Below are positions 1-8,221 of a stretch of DNA of 64,000 nt, piece after piece (within the stretch, counting starts at the first letter, position 1; every line of letters begins with the position of its first letter). Source of the DNA: Halorubrum distributum JCM 10118 (GTDB taxonomy: Archaea > Halobacteriota > Halobacteria > Halobacteriales > Haloferacaceae); NCBI RefSeq assembly GCF_000337335.1, contig NZ_AOJN01000047.1, positions 98,636 through 162,635 on the forward strand. Direction: 5' to 3'. Below the pieces are notes generated by a model. The model had not been told where the DNA came from and did not search any database. It saw only the letters and a list, made by a program, of their open reading frames with translations. Made by a program: the position numbers and the translations under genes.

Positions 1-686
1 TCGAGCCGCTCCAGGCGCAGCGTGTCCGTGTCGCGGTCGGTGACGAGGTAGACCCCCTCGCCGTCAGGGCCCCACTCCGGGCCGGAGTAGCGCACGTCCC
101 CCTCGTGGGGCGTGTGGTGGGTCAGGTCCCCGGTCGCCAGATCGAGGGTGTACACGTCGTGGTCGAACGAGGAGTGCGCCTCGTGGACGATCAGCCGGTC
201 GTCGCTCGGCGACCAGCCGGCGACCGAGAGCCAGCCGTCGCCCTCGTAGACGAGTTCGGCGTCGTCGCCCGTCTCGTCGCGGCCCTGGACGTACACGTCG
301 AAGACGGCCTCGTCGCGGCGGTTCGACGCGAACGCGAAGCGGTCGCCCGTCGAGTCCCAGCCGCCCCACCGGTGTTTCGCCTCGGGCATGTCGGTGAGGT
401 TCGTGATCGCGCCCGACTCGTAGTCAAGCCGGTACAGCTGCGCGCGCTCGTTGCCACCCTCGTCCATGCCGAAGACGGCCTCGGAGCGCTCCGGCGAGGA
501 GTCGACGAAGGAGACGGACTCCTCGAAGAACGTGTGCTGTTCGGGCCACGACTCGGGCTCGCGGACCGACCACACCTGTCCGGTCCCGGTCGTGTCGAGG
601 AGAAAGGACAGCCGTCCGTCGGGGCCGAGGTCGGCGCCGCCCGCGTTCCGCACGTTGAGGTAGCGCTCGATGTCGTACTGTCGCAT
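1..686 (-). CDS. S9 family prolyl oligopeptidase-like peptidase, N-terminal part (runs off the window)
   Basis: The frame is open from the ATG at 684-686 to the left edge, giving 228 N-terminal residues. The protein begins MRQYDIERYLNVRNAGGADL and continues with repeated Trp/Asp-rich blades such as VWSVREPESWPEQ, RWGGWDSTGDRFAF and VAGWSPSDDRLIVHEAHSSF. This is the N-terminal beta-propeller pattern of haloarchaeal S9 oligopeptidases. The catalytic alpha/beta-hydrolase domain would lie outside the window, so activity cannot be judged. The family cleaves short peptides, usually in the cytoplasm. The gene is divergent from the glycosyltransferase at 866. Confidence 0.75.
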   Translation of the reverse strand, partial: MRQYDIERYLNVRNAGGADLGPDGRLSFLLDTTGTGQVWSVREPESWPEQHTFFEESVSFVDSSPERSEAVFGMDEGGNERAQLYRLDYESGAITNLTDMPEAKHRWGGWDSTGDRFAFASNRRDEAVFDVYVQGRDETGDDAELVYEGDGWLSVAGWSPSDDRLIVHEAHSSFDHDVYTLDLATGDLTHHTPHEGDVRYSGPEWGPDGEGVYLVTDRDTDTLRLERL

Positions 687-830
687 GCCACTCGGTTCCG
701 CGCGCCCCGTGAAACCGTTTCGGGTGACGGAACCCCGTAGACCGTCGCGCCGCGCCGACGGTCGGCCGCGGGCGGAGCGGCCGGGCGACGCCGCCCCGCC
801 GTCGACGCGCCGTCTCCCGGCCGGATGCCG

Positions 831-840
831 TGTCTTTTTA
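831..840 (+). promoter_or_regulatory. TATA box of the glycosyltransferase gene
   Basis: TGTCTTTTTA lies 26-35 bases before the ATG at 866, the spacing expected for a leaderless haloarchaeal transcript. This supports the ATG at 866 over the in-frame GTG at 830, which would start inside the box. Confidence 0.5.
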
Positions 841-865
841 CCGGCGCCCCCCGTGCGGTCGGCGT

Positions 866-1915
866 ATGCGCGTCGCGTTCGTCTCGCTCTTCGCCCCCGG
901 ACACGGGGAGACCCCCGCGCGAACGCGAACGCTGCGGACCGCCCGCGCCCTCGCCGACCGCGGCCACGACGTGGTCTGGCTCTGCGCGCAGTGGTGGGGC
1001 GGCGACCACGGCGCCTTCTCCGAGGACGGGATCGAGTACCGGTCGGTCACCGTCGAGCCCGCGCCGGTCGCGTTCGCCGCGAAGCTCCCGGCCGCGCTCC
1101 GGCGCGTCGGGCCCGACGTCGTCCACGCGGTCAACAGCCCGCCGACGCCCGCGCTCGCCGCCACGGTCGCGGGGTCGCTCTCGCGGGCGCCCGTCGTCGT
1201 CGACTGGTGGCGCGACCACCCGGCCGACGCCCGCCGCTGGTATCGGCCGCTCGCGCGCCGCGCGGACGCGGTGGCGACCCCCTCTCGGACCACCAAGACG
1301 CGCGTCCGCGAACACGGCGCCGACGGCGACGACGTGCGCGTGCTCCCCGAGAGCATCGATTTCGACGCCGTCGAGGCCGCGGGCGTCGACGACCGGTTCG
1401 ACGCGGTGTACTCGCGGCGGCTCGACCGCCACGCCAACGTCGAGACGTTCCTCCTCGGACTCGCCGAGCTGCGCGGCCGCGACTGGACCGCGGCGGTGAT
1501 CGGCGACGGCCCCGAGCGCGGCCGGATCGAGTCGACCGCGAGCGACCTCCGGATCGACGACCGGGTCGAGTTCCTCGGCGACCTCCCGACCGAAGAGCGG
1601 ATTCCGATATTCAAGGGAACGCACGTCGCGGTCGCGACGGCGACGTGGGAGACGTTCGCGACCGACCTGCTGTGGGCGGTCGCGTGCGGCTGCGTCGCGC
1701 TCGTCGAGTACCAGGCGGACTCCAGCGCCCACGAGCTCGTCGAGGGGCGCGAACGCGGGCGGCTCGTGACGAGCCCGGCCGAGCTGGCCGACGAGTTCGT
1801 CGCCGTCGGCGACTTGGAGCGGCGGTCGATCGACCGCGAGTTCGCCTCCTTCGACCACGAGGCCGTGATCGACCGCTACGTCGCGCTGTACGAGGACCTC
1901 GTCGGCGACGAGTGA
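866..1915 (+). CDS. Glycosyltransferase family 4-like protein
   Basis: The product has 349 residues. The N-terminal Rossmann-like half opens with MRVAFVSLFAPGHGETPART and contains a ligand loop (DVVHAVNSPPTPAL). The C-terminal half has the GT-B donor-binding region (AAVIGDGPERGRIES, VEFLGDLPTEERIPIFKGTH) and a WETF motif followed by DLLWAVACGC, the GT4 acceptor/donor region in which a conserved Glu contacts the sugar nucleotide. No signal peptide or membrane segment is seen, so it should act on a cytoplasmic or membrane-face acceptor. The substrate is unknown. It stands alone, with no neighbouring sugar genes. Confidence 0.8.
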   Translation: MRVAFVSLFAPGHGETPARTRTLRTARALADRGHDVVWLCAQWWGGDHGAFSEDGIEYRSVTVEPAPVAFAAKLPAALRRVGPDVVHAVNSPPTPALAATVAGSLSRAPVVVDWWRDHPADARRWYRPLARRADAVATPSRTTKTRVREHGADGDDVRVLPESIDFDAVEAAGVDDRFDAVYSRRLDRHANVETFLLGLAELRGRDWTAAVIGDGPERGRIESTASDLRIDDRVEFLGDLPTEERIPIFKGTHVAVATATWETFATDLLWAVACGCVALVEYQADSSAHELVEGRERGRLVTSPAELADEFVAVGDLERRSIDREFASFDHEAVIDRYVALYEDLVGDE

Positions 1916-1947
1916 GACGCGCGCGTCCCGCGCCGGACGGGACGCGG

Positions 1948-2104
1948 TCAGGCGAGCGCCGAGAGGCGGGCCGCCCCGAACGGGACCAGCATCTCCGCCG
2001 GACTGATGCCGCCGTGCGTCCCCACCAGCGAGAGCTCGTCCGGCTCGACGTCGCCGAACCACATCCCCAGGTCGCGGTGCGTGACCACGAGGTCGCCGTA
2101 CCGC
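1948..2104 (-). pseudogene. C-terminal remnant of an alkaline-phosphatase-superfamily phosphodiesterase
   Basis: An 83-codon open frame (1948-2199, minus) ends with about 50 residues, from RYGDLVVTHRDLGMWFGD to GTHGGISPAEMLVPF. This resembles the extreme C-terminus of type I phosphodiesterase/nucleotide pyrophosphatase or sulfatase-like proteins, where the HGG(I/L)SPAEMLVP stretch carries a metal-binding His. The rest of the roughly 400-residue enzyme is missing. The first 30 codons do not look like the family and the start is arbitrary. I read this as a deletion remnant between two intact genes. Confidence 0.6.
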
Positions 2105-2253
2105 CTGTGAAACCGGTCCGACGGCGGGCGGTCGACGCCACCGCGGAACACGGGCTGACGTCGGGCGACGACTGAAAAGCTCTTCGGGCGGCGTGTCACT
2201 CGGTCCGCTCTGGGGGTGCTCGCCGATGTCCCGGGCGAAAACAGGCCGGAGGG

Positions 2254-2889
2254 TTACGCCTGGTCCTGCCGGGTGATCGTGCCGCCGTACTTCATGAAGA
2301 CGAACGCCAGCCCCAGCGTGCTCACCATCGCGATGAACGTCGCGATGCCGAGCGCGCGGGCGGCGTCCGGGACGAACACCGCGTCCGACCCGCCGCCGCC
2401 GACCTCGACGGTGGCGATGTCCTCGCCGACGGCGAGGCCGGCGTGCATGCCGACCGCGGTGTGGGGCACGCAGTGGTAGTGGGTGATGCCGGCGTCCTCG
2501 CTCGACGTCTCGTACTCGTAGGTGGCGCCCTCCTCGCCGACGGGGTCGCCGCTGTCGAGGCTGGCCGGGCCGCCGCCGTCGACCGTCTGGACGTTGTGGT
2601 TGCCGCCGTTCCCGGTCCACTCCCAGGTGATCGTCGTCCCCTCGTCGACCCACACCAGGGTCGGATCGAACGCGAGCCCCTGGTCGCCGGCGCCGACCGA
2701 GATGGTCACCGAGTCCTGGCCGCGGGCGTCGGTGTACGACCCGACGTTGCCCTTGGTGGCGCTCGGCCAGTCGGGTTCCACTTCCTGTGCAGCCGCCGTC
2801 CCCGCCGTCGCCGTCGCCGCGCCGGCGGCGGCCGCCGCACCGCCGGCCGTCCGCATGAACGCGCGCCGAGAGACGTCGTCCGAACTCAT
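2254..2889 (-). CDS. Halocyanin-like blue copper protein, TAT-exported and C-terminally membrane anchored
   Basis: The product has 211 residues. Residues 7-35 form a twin-arginine signal (SRRAFMRTAGG, then an Ala-rich stretch ending near AAAQE). The middle is a cupredoxin domain with the copper ligands His in GGNHNV and the Cys-His-Met set in HYHCVPHTAVGMH. The C-terminus has one transmembrane helix (IATFIAMVSTLGLAFVFM) and a short charged tail. Halocyanins are peripheral or anchored electron carriers of the haloarchaeal respiratory chain. A TATA-like ACATATTC lies about 26 bases upstream on the minus strand, so the transcript is probably leaderless. Repeat copy A begins about 70 bases upstream. 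Confidence 0.9.
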   Translation of the reverse strand: MSSDDVSRRAFMRTAGGAAAAAGAATATAGTAAAQEVEPDWPSATKGNVGSYTDARGQDSVTISVGAGDQGLAFDPTLVWVDEGTTITWEWTGNGGNHNVQTVDGGGPASLDSGDPVGEEGATYEYETSSEDAGITHYHCVPHTAVGMHAGLAVGEDIATVEVGGGGSDAVFVPDAARALGIATFIAMVSTLGLAFVFMKYGGTITRQDQA

Positions 2890-2957
2890 ACAGGCCGGTT
2901 CGTGGTGACCCGTAGTGAATATGTTGATCCGAACGCGGGATCACGGGTCGCTCGGTG

Positions 2958-3510
2958 CCAGTGATTGTTTATAAATGGGTTGCGGCCCTGCGGCGGACTT
3001 CTCTGAACTCCCGGCCGCTCATTTATAAATAGTTGACAGTAGATTGGCGACGAACACCGCCAACGCCCCGGCCGCTCGGTTGTACGTGGCTGCCTCTCGA
3101 ACGGCGGAGAAGGCCCACAAAGCCCCAGTCGCTCGGTTGTACGTGGCTGCCTCTCGAACGGCGGAGAAGGCCCACAAAGCCCCAGTCGCTCGGTTGTACG
3201 TGGCTGCCTCTCGAACAGTGGAGAAGGCCCACAAAGCCCCAGCCGCGAGGACGCCGTACGCTCGCTGCGGTCCTCAGTCGCTCGCTTCGCTCGCTCCCTG
3301 CGGTCCTTGCGTCTCCTACGGCGTCCTCGCGACTGCCCCTTTGAGTCCCTCCCCCGACAGCACCGCAACCGCGCCTCACGCCTCCCCAGCCTCGTCGGGC
3401 GCGTCTTCGGGCTCCCTTCGGTCGCCCTCGTCGCGCCCGACTCCCTCGCGCGTGCGACTCGCGCCCTGCGGGCGCTCGTCGGCACGCGCCACCGCGTGAC
3501 ATATTTATAA
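2958..3510 (-). repeat. Modular structured repeat, copy A (candidate ncRNA gene with 5 modules)
   Basis: Read on the minus strand. A TATA box (TTATAAATAT, 3501-3510) is followed by hairpin H1 (about 3440-3490, GCGTGC..GCACGC outer stem with a GA/GA internal loop). Next comes hairpin H2 with arms GTCGGGCGCG and CGCGCCCGAC, then the conserved core (GGGGAGGCGTGAGG .. GGGACTCAAAGGGGCAG). Hairpin H3 has 19-base arms at 3317-3335 and 3240-3258 with one G.U wobble. Five 57-bp modules start at 3242, 3185, 3128, 3071 and 3014. Three are near-identical tandem units in which TTTATAA is replaced by CGTACAA. No protein homology is seen in any frame. The element fills the 659-bp gap between the halocyanin and mfnA genes. 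Confidence 0.75.
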
Positions 3511-3548
3511 GGAACAGTCGTCACCGCGGTCGAGTATTTAAAAGAGGC

Positions 3549-4643
3549 CTACCGCCGGATCCCGTCGACGTCGTCGAGGAACGCCCGCAGCGCCGCCCGC
3601 GTCACGTGCGGCATACACACCACGCGGAGCTCTCCGGTTCCGGTCCGCGACACCTTCCAGCCGGCGTCGCGGAGCGCCTGGAACTCCGACTCGGGCACGT
3701 CGGCCGCGACGAGCGGAAGTTCGGGCTCGACGACGTCGTACCCGCGGTCGGCGAGCCCCTCTGCGAGCCACTCGGCGTTCTCGGCCGCGCGCTCGGCCGC
3801 CTCGCGGTAGCCGTCGGGCCACAGCGCGTCCATCGCCGCGACGGCGCCCGCGACTCCGGCGCCGCTCCGGGTCCCGGTCAGCGTCGCCTGCGACCGCGTC
3901 TCCAGGTAGGGGGTCTCGACCGCGAGCGCGTCGAGCGCGGCGTCCTCGCGGGCCAACAGTCCCCCCGCCGGGACCGGCGCCTGCCCGAACTTGTGGGGGT
4001 CGATCGTCAGCGTGTCGACCGGCGCGTCGGCGAACGCCCACGCGTGGTCGGTGAAGGGGAGGACGAACCCGCCCCACGCGGCGTCGACGTGGAACCGCGC
4101 TCCCGCCTCCTCGGCGATCGACGCCAGCTCGGGGATCGGGTCGACCCGGCCGTACTCGGTGCTGCCGGCGACACCGACGACGAGCGCCGTCCCCTCGTCG
4201 ACCGCGGCCGCGACGGCGTCGGGGGCGGCGCGGTAGTCGCCGTCGAGGGGGACCGTCCGGAGCTCGACGCCCAGAAGCTCCGCCGCCTTGTGGAACGAGA
4301 AGTGTGCGCTGGCCGGCGCGACGACGTTGACGTCGCGCTCGCCGTTCTCGGCGTCGCTCCCCTCGTGTCGGTTCCGCGCCGACCGCACCGCCTGGACGTT
4401 CGCCTCGGTGCCGCCGGAGGTGACGTACCCCGCGGCGGTCTCCGGGTCCGGGTGGGCCGCGAGCGTCGCGAGCCCCTCGACCGCGCGCGCCTCGAGGTCC
4501 GCCACCGCCTCGTAGGTCGCGGGGTCGCCGGGGTTCGTCGCGAGGAACCGCTCGGCGGCCGCGCGGGCGTCCGGGTGCGGCTCGGTACACATCGAGGAGA
4601 GCACCCGGTCGAACGACTGCGGCTCCGGTTCCGGCTGTCGCAT
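3549..4643 (-). CDS. mfnA: Tyrosine/aspartate decarboxylase MfnA, PLP-dependent
   Basis: The product has 364 residues, normal for archaeal MfnA. Fold-type I PLP motifs are visible: GGTEAN (77-82) for phosphate binding, HVDAAWGG (185-192) with the Asp that holds the pyridine nitrogen, and DPHKFGQAP with the Schiff-base Lys at 218. The family decarboxylates L-tyrosine for methanofuran or L-aspartate to beta-alanine for coenzyme A. Haloarchaea lack methanofuran, so aspartate decarboxylation for CoA is the likely role. The protein is cytoplasmic. The ATG at 4643 begins [15 protein letters not shown]. The gene stands alone between repeat copy A and ppsA. Confidence 0.9.
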   Translation of the reverse strand: MRQPEPEPQSFDRVLSSMCTEPHPDARAAAERFLATNPGDPATYEAVADLEARAVEGLATLAAHPDPETAAGYVTSGGTEANVQAVRSARNRHEGSDAENGERDVNVVAPASAHFSFHKAAELLGVELRTVPLDGDYRAAPDAVAAAVDEGTALVVGVAGSTEYGRVDPIPELASIAEEAGARFHVDAAWGGFVLPFTDHAWAFADAPVDTLTIDPHKFGQAPVPAGGLLAREDAALDALAVETPYLETRSQATLTGTRSGAGVAGAVAAMDALWPDGYREAAERAAENAEWLAEGLADRGYDVVEPELPLVAADVPESEFQALRDAGWKVSRTGTGELRVVCMPHVTRAALRAFLDDVDGIRR

Positions 4644-4718
4644 CTGCCCCGCTGTTGTCGGGGGCGGCTCTTACCGGTTCCGCTCTCGGGTGCGTCGAGA
4701 AACTGACCGCGAGCGGCC

Positions 4719-7076
4719 TCAGCGGACCGAGTCGAGCAACAGGCGCTGTTCGGTCCGCTTGACCTCGTGTTGCACGTCCCGGACCGCGTCGATGTTCGCG
4801 GAGATGGAGGAGACCCCCTTCTCGACGAGGAACTCGACCATCTCGGGCTTCGAGCCGGCCTGCCCGCAGATGCTGGTGTCGACGCCGAGCTCGCGGCACG
4901 TCTCGATCGTGTCCCCGATGAGCCGCAGCACGGCCGGGTGGAGCTCGTCGAACCGGTCGGCGACGTGCTCGTTGTTGCGGTCGACCGCGAGCGTGTACTG
5001 CGTGAGGTCGTTGGTGCCGAAGGAGGCGAAGTCGATCCCCGCCTCGGCGAGGTCCTCGATCTGGAGCGCGCTGGCGGGCGTCTCGATCATCACGCCCCAG
5101 CGGTGCGTCTCGGGGTCGATCCCGGCCTCGCGCATGTGGCCGGTGATCCCCTCGACGTCGGCCGCGTCGTTAACCAGGGGGAACATCACCTCGAGGTTGT
5201 CGTAGCCCATGTCGTAGAGCCGCGCGAACGCGGCCAGCTCCTGGCGGAACGGCTCCGGCTTGTCGAGGCTCCGGCGGATCCCGCGCCAGCCGAGCATCGG
5301 GTTGTGCTCGGCGGGTTCGCCCTCCCCGCCCTCCAGCTCGCGGAACTCGTCGGTCGGCGCGTCGATGGTGCGCACCCGGACCGGTCGGGGGTAGAACTCG
5401 TCGGCGACGCGGCGGACGCCCTCGATCAGCTCGTCCTGGTACGCCCGGGCGCCGTGGTCGGCGATGTACTTCTCGGGCGTCTTCCCGAGCGACAGCACCA
5501 TGTGTTCGATCCGGAGCAGCCCGACGCCGTCGGCGCCCGTCGCCGCGGCGCGCTCGGCCGCCTCGGGGATCGAGACGTTCACCTTCACCTCCGTCGCCGT
5601 CATCGGCTTGACGGGGGTCTCCGGGCGCGCGGCCTCCACCGGTTCGAACTCCTCGCCGGGCTCGGCCGACGCGGACTCGCCCGCGCGGATCGTCCCCTTG
5701 TCGCCGTCGAGCGTGACCTGCTGCCCGTCTTCGAGGACGCGGGTCCCGTTGCCGGTCCCGACGACCGCGGGGACGCCGAGCTCGCGGGAGATGATCGCCG
5801 CGTGGCTCGTCATCCCCCCCTCGTCGGTGACGATGCCGGCGGCGCGCTTCATCGCGGGGACCATGTCCGGCATCGTCATCTCCGTCACCATCACGTCGCC
5901 CTCCTGGACCTGATCGAGGTGGTCGAGCTTGTGGACGATCCGGACCGCCCCGGAGACGACCCCCGGACTGGCGCCGAGCCCGTCGACGAGGACGTCCGCG
6001 TCCGAGTCGGCTGATCCGCCGTTGGCCGCGCCGGGCTGGCCGGACGCCGCGTCCCCGACGGTGGACTTTCTCGGCGTCTCGCCGCCGGTTCCGCCCGCGT
6101 CCCCGTCCGCCTCGTCGCCGGCGTCCTCCTGGATCGTCGTGATGGGGCGCGACTGGAGCATGTATATCTCGCCGTCGTAGATCGCCCACTCGACGTCTTG
6201 GGGAGCGCCGTAGTGGTCCTCGACCAGCTCGCCGAGCTCGACGAGGTCGCCGATATCCGCGTCCGAGAGCACCCGCTCGTTCCGGCGGTCCTCGTCGACG
6301 TCGAGCTGGACCGTCTCGCCGGTCTCTTCGTCTTTCACCATCTCCACCTTCTTGTCCGCGACGGTGACCTGGTCGACCTCGCCGCGCTCGCGGTCGTACA
6401 CGTAGTTATCGGGGGAGACGGTCCCGGAGACGACCGCCTCGCCGAGCCCCCACGCTGCCTCGATGGTGACCTGCGGCTCGCCCGTCGAGGGGTGGCTGGT
6501 GAACATCACGCCGGACTTGTCGGCGTCGACCATCCGCTGGACGACGACCGCGATGTCGACCTCGGAGTGCGGGAACCCCCGCTGCTGTCGGTAGTAGATC
6601 GCGCGCTGGGTGAAAAGCGAGGCCCAGCACTCCTTCACGCGCCGGAGGAGGTCGTCCTCGCGGACGTTGAGGAACGTCTCCTGCTGGCCGGCGAACGAGG
6701 AGTCGGGCAGGTCCTCGGCCGTGGCGGACGAGCGCACCGCGACGAACGCCTCCTCGCCGTCCTCGGCCATCGCCCGATACTGTTCGAGGATCTCCTCACG
6801 CACCTCCTCGGGGAACGGGGTGTCGAGGATGAGCTCCTCCGCGCGCGCCTCGGCCTCCCGGAGCGCGGCGGAGTCTTCCGGGTCGACGTCGACGGCGTCG
6901 AACAGCTCGTCGTCGATTCCGGCCTCCTCGATGAACGTGCGGTACGTGCCCGCGGTGACGGCGAACCCCGGCGGAACCGGGAGCCCCGCACCGATGAGTT
7001 CGCCGAGCGACGCGGCCTTTCCGCCGACGGTCCCGACGTCGTCGGCGTCGACGTCCTCCAGCAAGAGTACTGCCAT
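4719..7076 (-). CDS. ppsA: Phosphoenolpyruvate synthase (pyruvate, water dikinase)
   Basis: The product has 785 residues and makes PEP from pyruvate and ATP for gluconeogenesis. The ATP-grasp domain (about 1-315) opens MAVLLLEDVDADDVGTVGGK. The swivelling phosphohistidine domain has GGMTSHAAIISRELG with His425. The C-terminal PEP/pyruvate barrel ends with CGQAGSKPEM, the expected catalytic-Cys region. An acidic Gly/Asp-rich linker (about 318-362) separates the first two domains, longer than in bacterial PpsA and a common type of haloarchaeal insertion. The frame is open upstream to 7283, but the ATG at 7074-7076 fits the family start and lies downstream of a TATA box and a TrmB-like site. Confidence 0.95.
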   Translation of the reverse strand: MAVLLLEDVDADDVGTVGGKAASLGELIGAGLPVPPGFAVTAGTYRTFIEEAGIDDELFDAVDVDPEDSAALREAEARAEELILDTPFPEEVREEILEQYRAMAEDGEEAFVAVRSSATAEDLPDSSFAGQQETFLNVREDDLLRRVKECWASLFTQRAIYYRQQRGFPHSEVDIAVVVQRMVDADKSGVMFTSHPSTGEPQVTIEAAWGLGEAVVSGTVSPDNYVYDRERGEVDQVTVADKKVEMVKDEETGETVQLDVDEDRRNERVLSDADIGDLVELGELVEDHYGAPQDVEWAIYDGEIYMLQSRPITTIQEDAGDEADGDAGGTGGETPRKSTVGDAASGQPGAANGGSADSDADVLVDGLGASPGVVSGAVRIVHKLDHLDQVQEGDVMVTEMTMPDMVPAMKRAAGIVTDEGGMTSHAAIISRELGVPAVVGTGNGTRVLEDGQQVTLDGDKGTIRAGESASAEPGEEFEPVEAARPETPVKPMTATEVKVNVSIPEAAERAAATGADGVGLLRIEHMVLSLGKTPEKYIADHGARAYQDELIEGVRRVADEFYPRPVRVRTIDAPTDEFRELEGGEGEPAEHNPMLGWRGIRRSLDKPEPFRQELAAFARLYDMGYDNLEVMFPLVNDAADVEGITGHMREAGIDPETHRWGVMIETPASALQIEDLAEAGIDFASFGTNDLTQYTLAVDRNNEHVADRFDELHPAVLRLIGDTIETCRELGVDTSICGQAGSKPEMVEFLVEKGVSSISANIDAVRDVQHEVKRTEQRLLLDSVR

Positions 7077-7130
7077 TCGTGTACCCGGAGGATCCGCGAG
7101 CCGACGTATGAAGCTTCCGACAGCCGTAAC

Positions 7131-7142
7131 GATGAATAAAAG
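7131..7142 (-). promoter_or_regulatory. TATA box of ppsA
   Basis: On the minus strand the sequence is ATCTTTTATTCA. It would place transcription start near 7108-7112, giving a leader of about 34 bases before the ATG at 7076. Confidence 0.55.
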
Positions 7143-7144
7143 AT

Positions 7145-7160
7145 TACTCGCCGCCGAGTT
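7145..7160 (-). promoter_or_regulatory. TrmB-like operator upstream of the ppsA TATA box
   Basis: The minus strand reads AACTCGGCGGCGAGTA. This matches the TrmB consensus published for Halobacterium salinarum, TACT-N7/8-GAGTA, at 8 of 9 fixed bases (first T is A). It abuts the TATA box on its upstream side. In that species, sites upstream of TATA belong to gluconeogenic genes that TrmB activates when glucose is low, ppsA among them. The match is visible; binding here is inferred. Confidence 0.6.
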
Positions 7161-7335
7161 GTGTTCGTCCGCGGCAGACGGAAGTTGAACGAGGCGAAAG
7201 GAACCGGGTCGGGAACCCTGCGACCGCGAGCGAAAACGAGGGCCGAACGTCGGGGACAGCGAACCGAAACGTGGTTCGTACAACGCAGTAATGGAGTGAT
7301 CCGTCTATACTTACCTCCCGTTTCGCGATTAGGGT

Positions 7336-7351
7336 CCGTAACTTGTTACGG
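7336..7351. promoter_or_regulatory. Perfect 16-bp palindrome, possible operator
   Basis: CCGTAACTTGTTACGG has 7-base arms around TT. It lies between ppsA and the end of the gene at 7412, about 190 bases upstream of the ppsA TATA box. A related half, GCCGTAACG, occurs at about 7122-7130. It could be a regulator site or a transcript-end hairpin. No factor can be named. Confidence 0.35.
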
Positions 7352-7411
7352 AAGCTGTAGCAGTTCAACGCCGTCGGCTCGAACCGCGAGTCGGTCGACC
7401 GCCGTCCCCAA

Positions 7412-8221
7412 TCAGTCGCCGCCGAGCCGCCGCCGCTCGTCTCGGAGCAGCCGCTCCCAGAGCCCGAACAGGGCGCTGTCGAGGCCGTACGCCTCGTCGA
7501 CCCGGCTGACCCAGCGGTCGTCGGCGAACAGGTGTCGCTGGAACCGCCGGACTTCGGGCGAGAGGCGGTCGCGCTCCCCGCCGTAGTAGGACAGCGACTC
7601 CTCGCGGGTCCGCGCGACGAGGCCGTCGGGCACCTCGATCCCGTCGGCGGCGGCGACGTGGTCGAACCACTCCAGGTGGAGCAGCGAGTCCGCGAGGAGG
7701 AACCGCTCGCGGAAGCCGGAGACCCGCGACAGCGCCGGGGCGCCGTCGATTCGGACGTCCGTCGGGCGCGAGAACCGCGGCGCGGTCGCGGTCGCGGACG
7801 CGCGCTCGGCGACCGCGCCGGCGACCCGCCGCAGCCGCCAGTCGCCGTAGCGGACCGGCGCGATCAGCGCGAGCTCGTACCAGGTCGGCAGCCACTCGCA
7901 GTACGGCTCCGAGAACGCGCCGTCAGCGAGCAGCGTCGCCGCGACCGAGCGGGCCTCGGCGGGCGTCAGCTCGTCGGGGGTCGTTCGGAGCCGACGCGCG
8001 ATTCGGTCGTCGTCGAGGGCGTCGACGCCGGAAAACCCCATCCCCTCGGCGACGCCGGTCGTGTACGCGCGGCCGGCGGCGTACCAGGCCGCGAAGTCGG
8101 CGGGCGTCGTCAGCCGCAGGAGTCGGAGGACGGTGATACCGATCGGAGGGCCCGCGTCGAGATAACCGTTCGGTCGGTCAGCCGTCGCCGGCGCCGCCGG
8201 CGTCGCGCTCTCCCATCCCAC
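7412..8221 (-). CDS. Uncharacterised haloarchaeal protein, third gene of the MinD-like operon
   Basis: The product has 269 residues if started at the GTG at 8219-8221, 44 bases inside the preceding gene. Further upstream the frame is only a shadow of that gene. From about residue 20 the sequence is ordered and rich in aromatic residues and Arg (ITVLRLLRLTTPADFAAWYA, SEPYCEWLPTWYELALIAP, ESLSYYGGERDRLSPEVRRF). It is probably mostly helical, with no clear transmembrane helix. I recognise no named domain. Overlap with the upstream gene points to translational coupling and a function linked to the MinD-like ATPase. Confidence 0.6.
   Translation of the reverse strand: MGWESATPAAPATADRPNGYLDAGPPIGITVLRLLRLTTPADFAAWYAAGRAYTTGVAEGMGFSGVDALDDDRIARRLRTTPDELTPAEARSVAATLLADGAFSEPYCEWLPTWYELALIAPVRYGDWRLRRVAGAVAERASATATAPRFSRPTDVRIDGAPALSRVSGFRERFLLADSLLHLEWFDHVAAADGIEVPDGLVARTREESLSYYGGERDRLSPEVRRFQRHLFADDRWVSRVDEAYGLDSALFGLWERLLRDERRRLGGD

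Larger units (their letters stand above)
7077..7411. other. ppsA upstream region: promoter, TrmB-like site and palindrome, no gene
   Basis: This 335-bp gap holds the minus-strand ppsA promoter elements listed separately and a perfect 16-bp palindrome. A 74-codon minus-strand frame (7144-7368) has no recognisable domain and covers the promoter, so I do not call it. Confidence 0.6.

Noticed and set aside
191..2944. A 917-codon minus-strand open frame
   Set aside because: Crosses the glycosyltransferase, halocyanin and S9 peptidase genes in wrong phases; composition is Arg/Ser/Thr shadow.
3019..3502. Open frames of 71-212 codons in all phases across repeat copy A (and similar ones in copies B, D, F and G)
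   Set aside because: They are low-complexity products of the tandem units, conserved at nucleotide and pairing level and not as proteins.
7144..7368. A 74-codon minus-strand frame upstream of ppsA
   Set aside because: Covers the ppsA promoter, has no recognisable domain and no TATA of its own.
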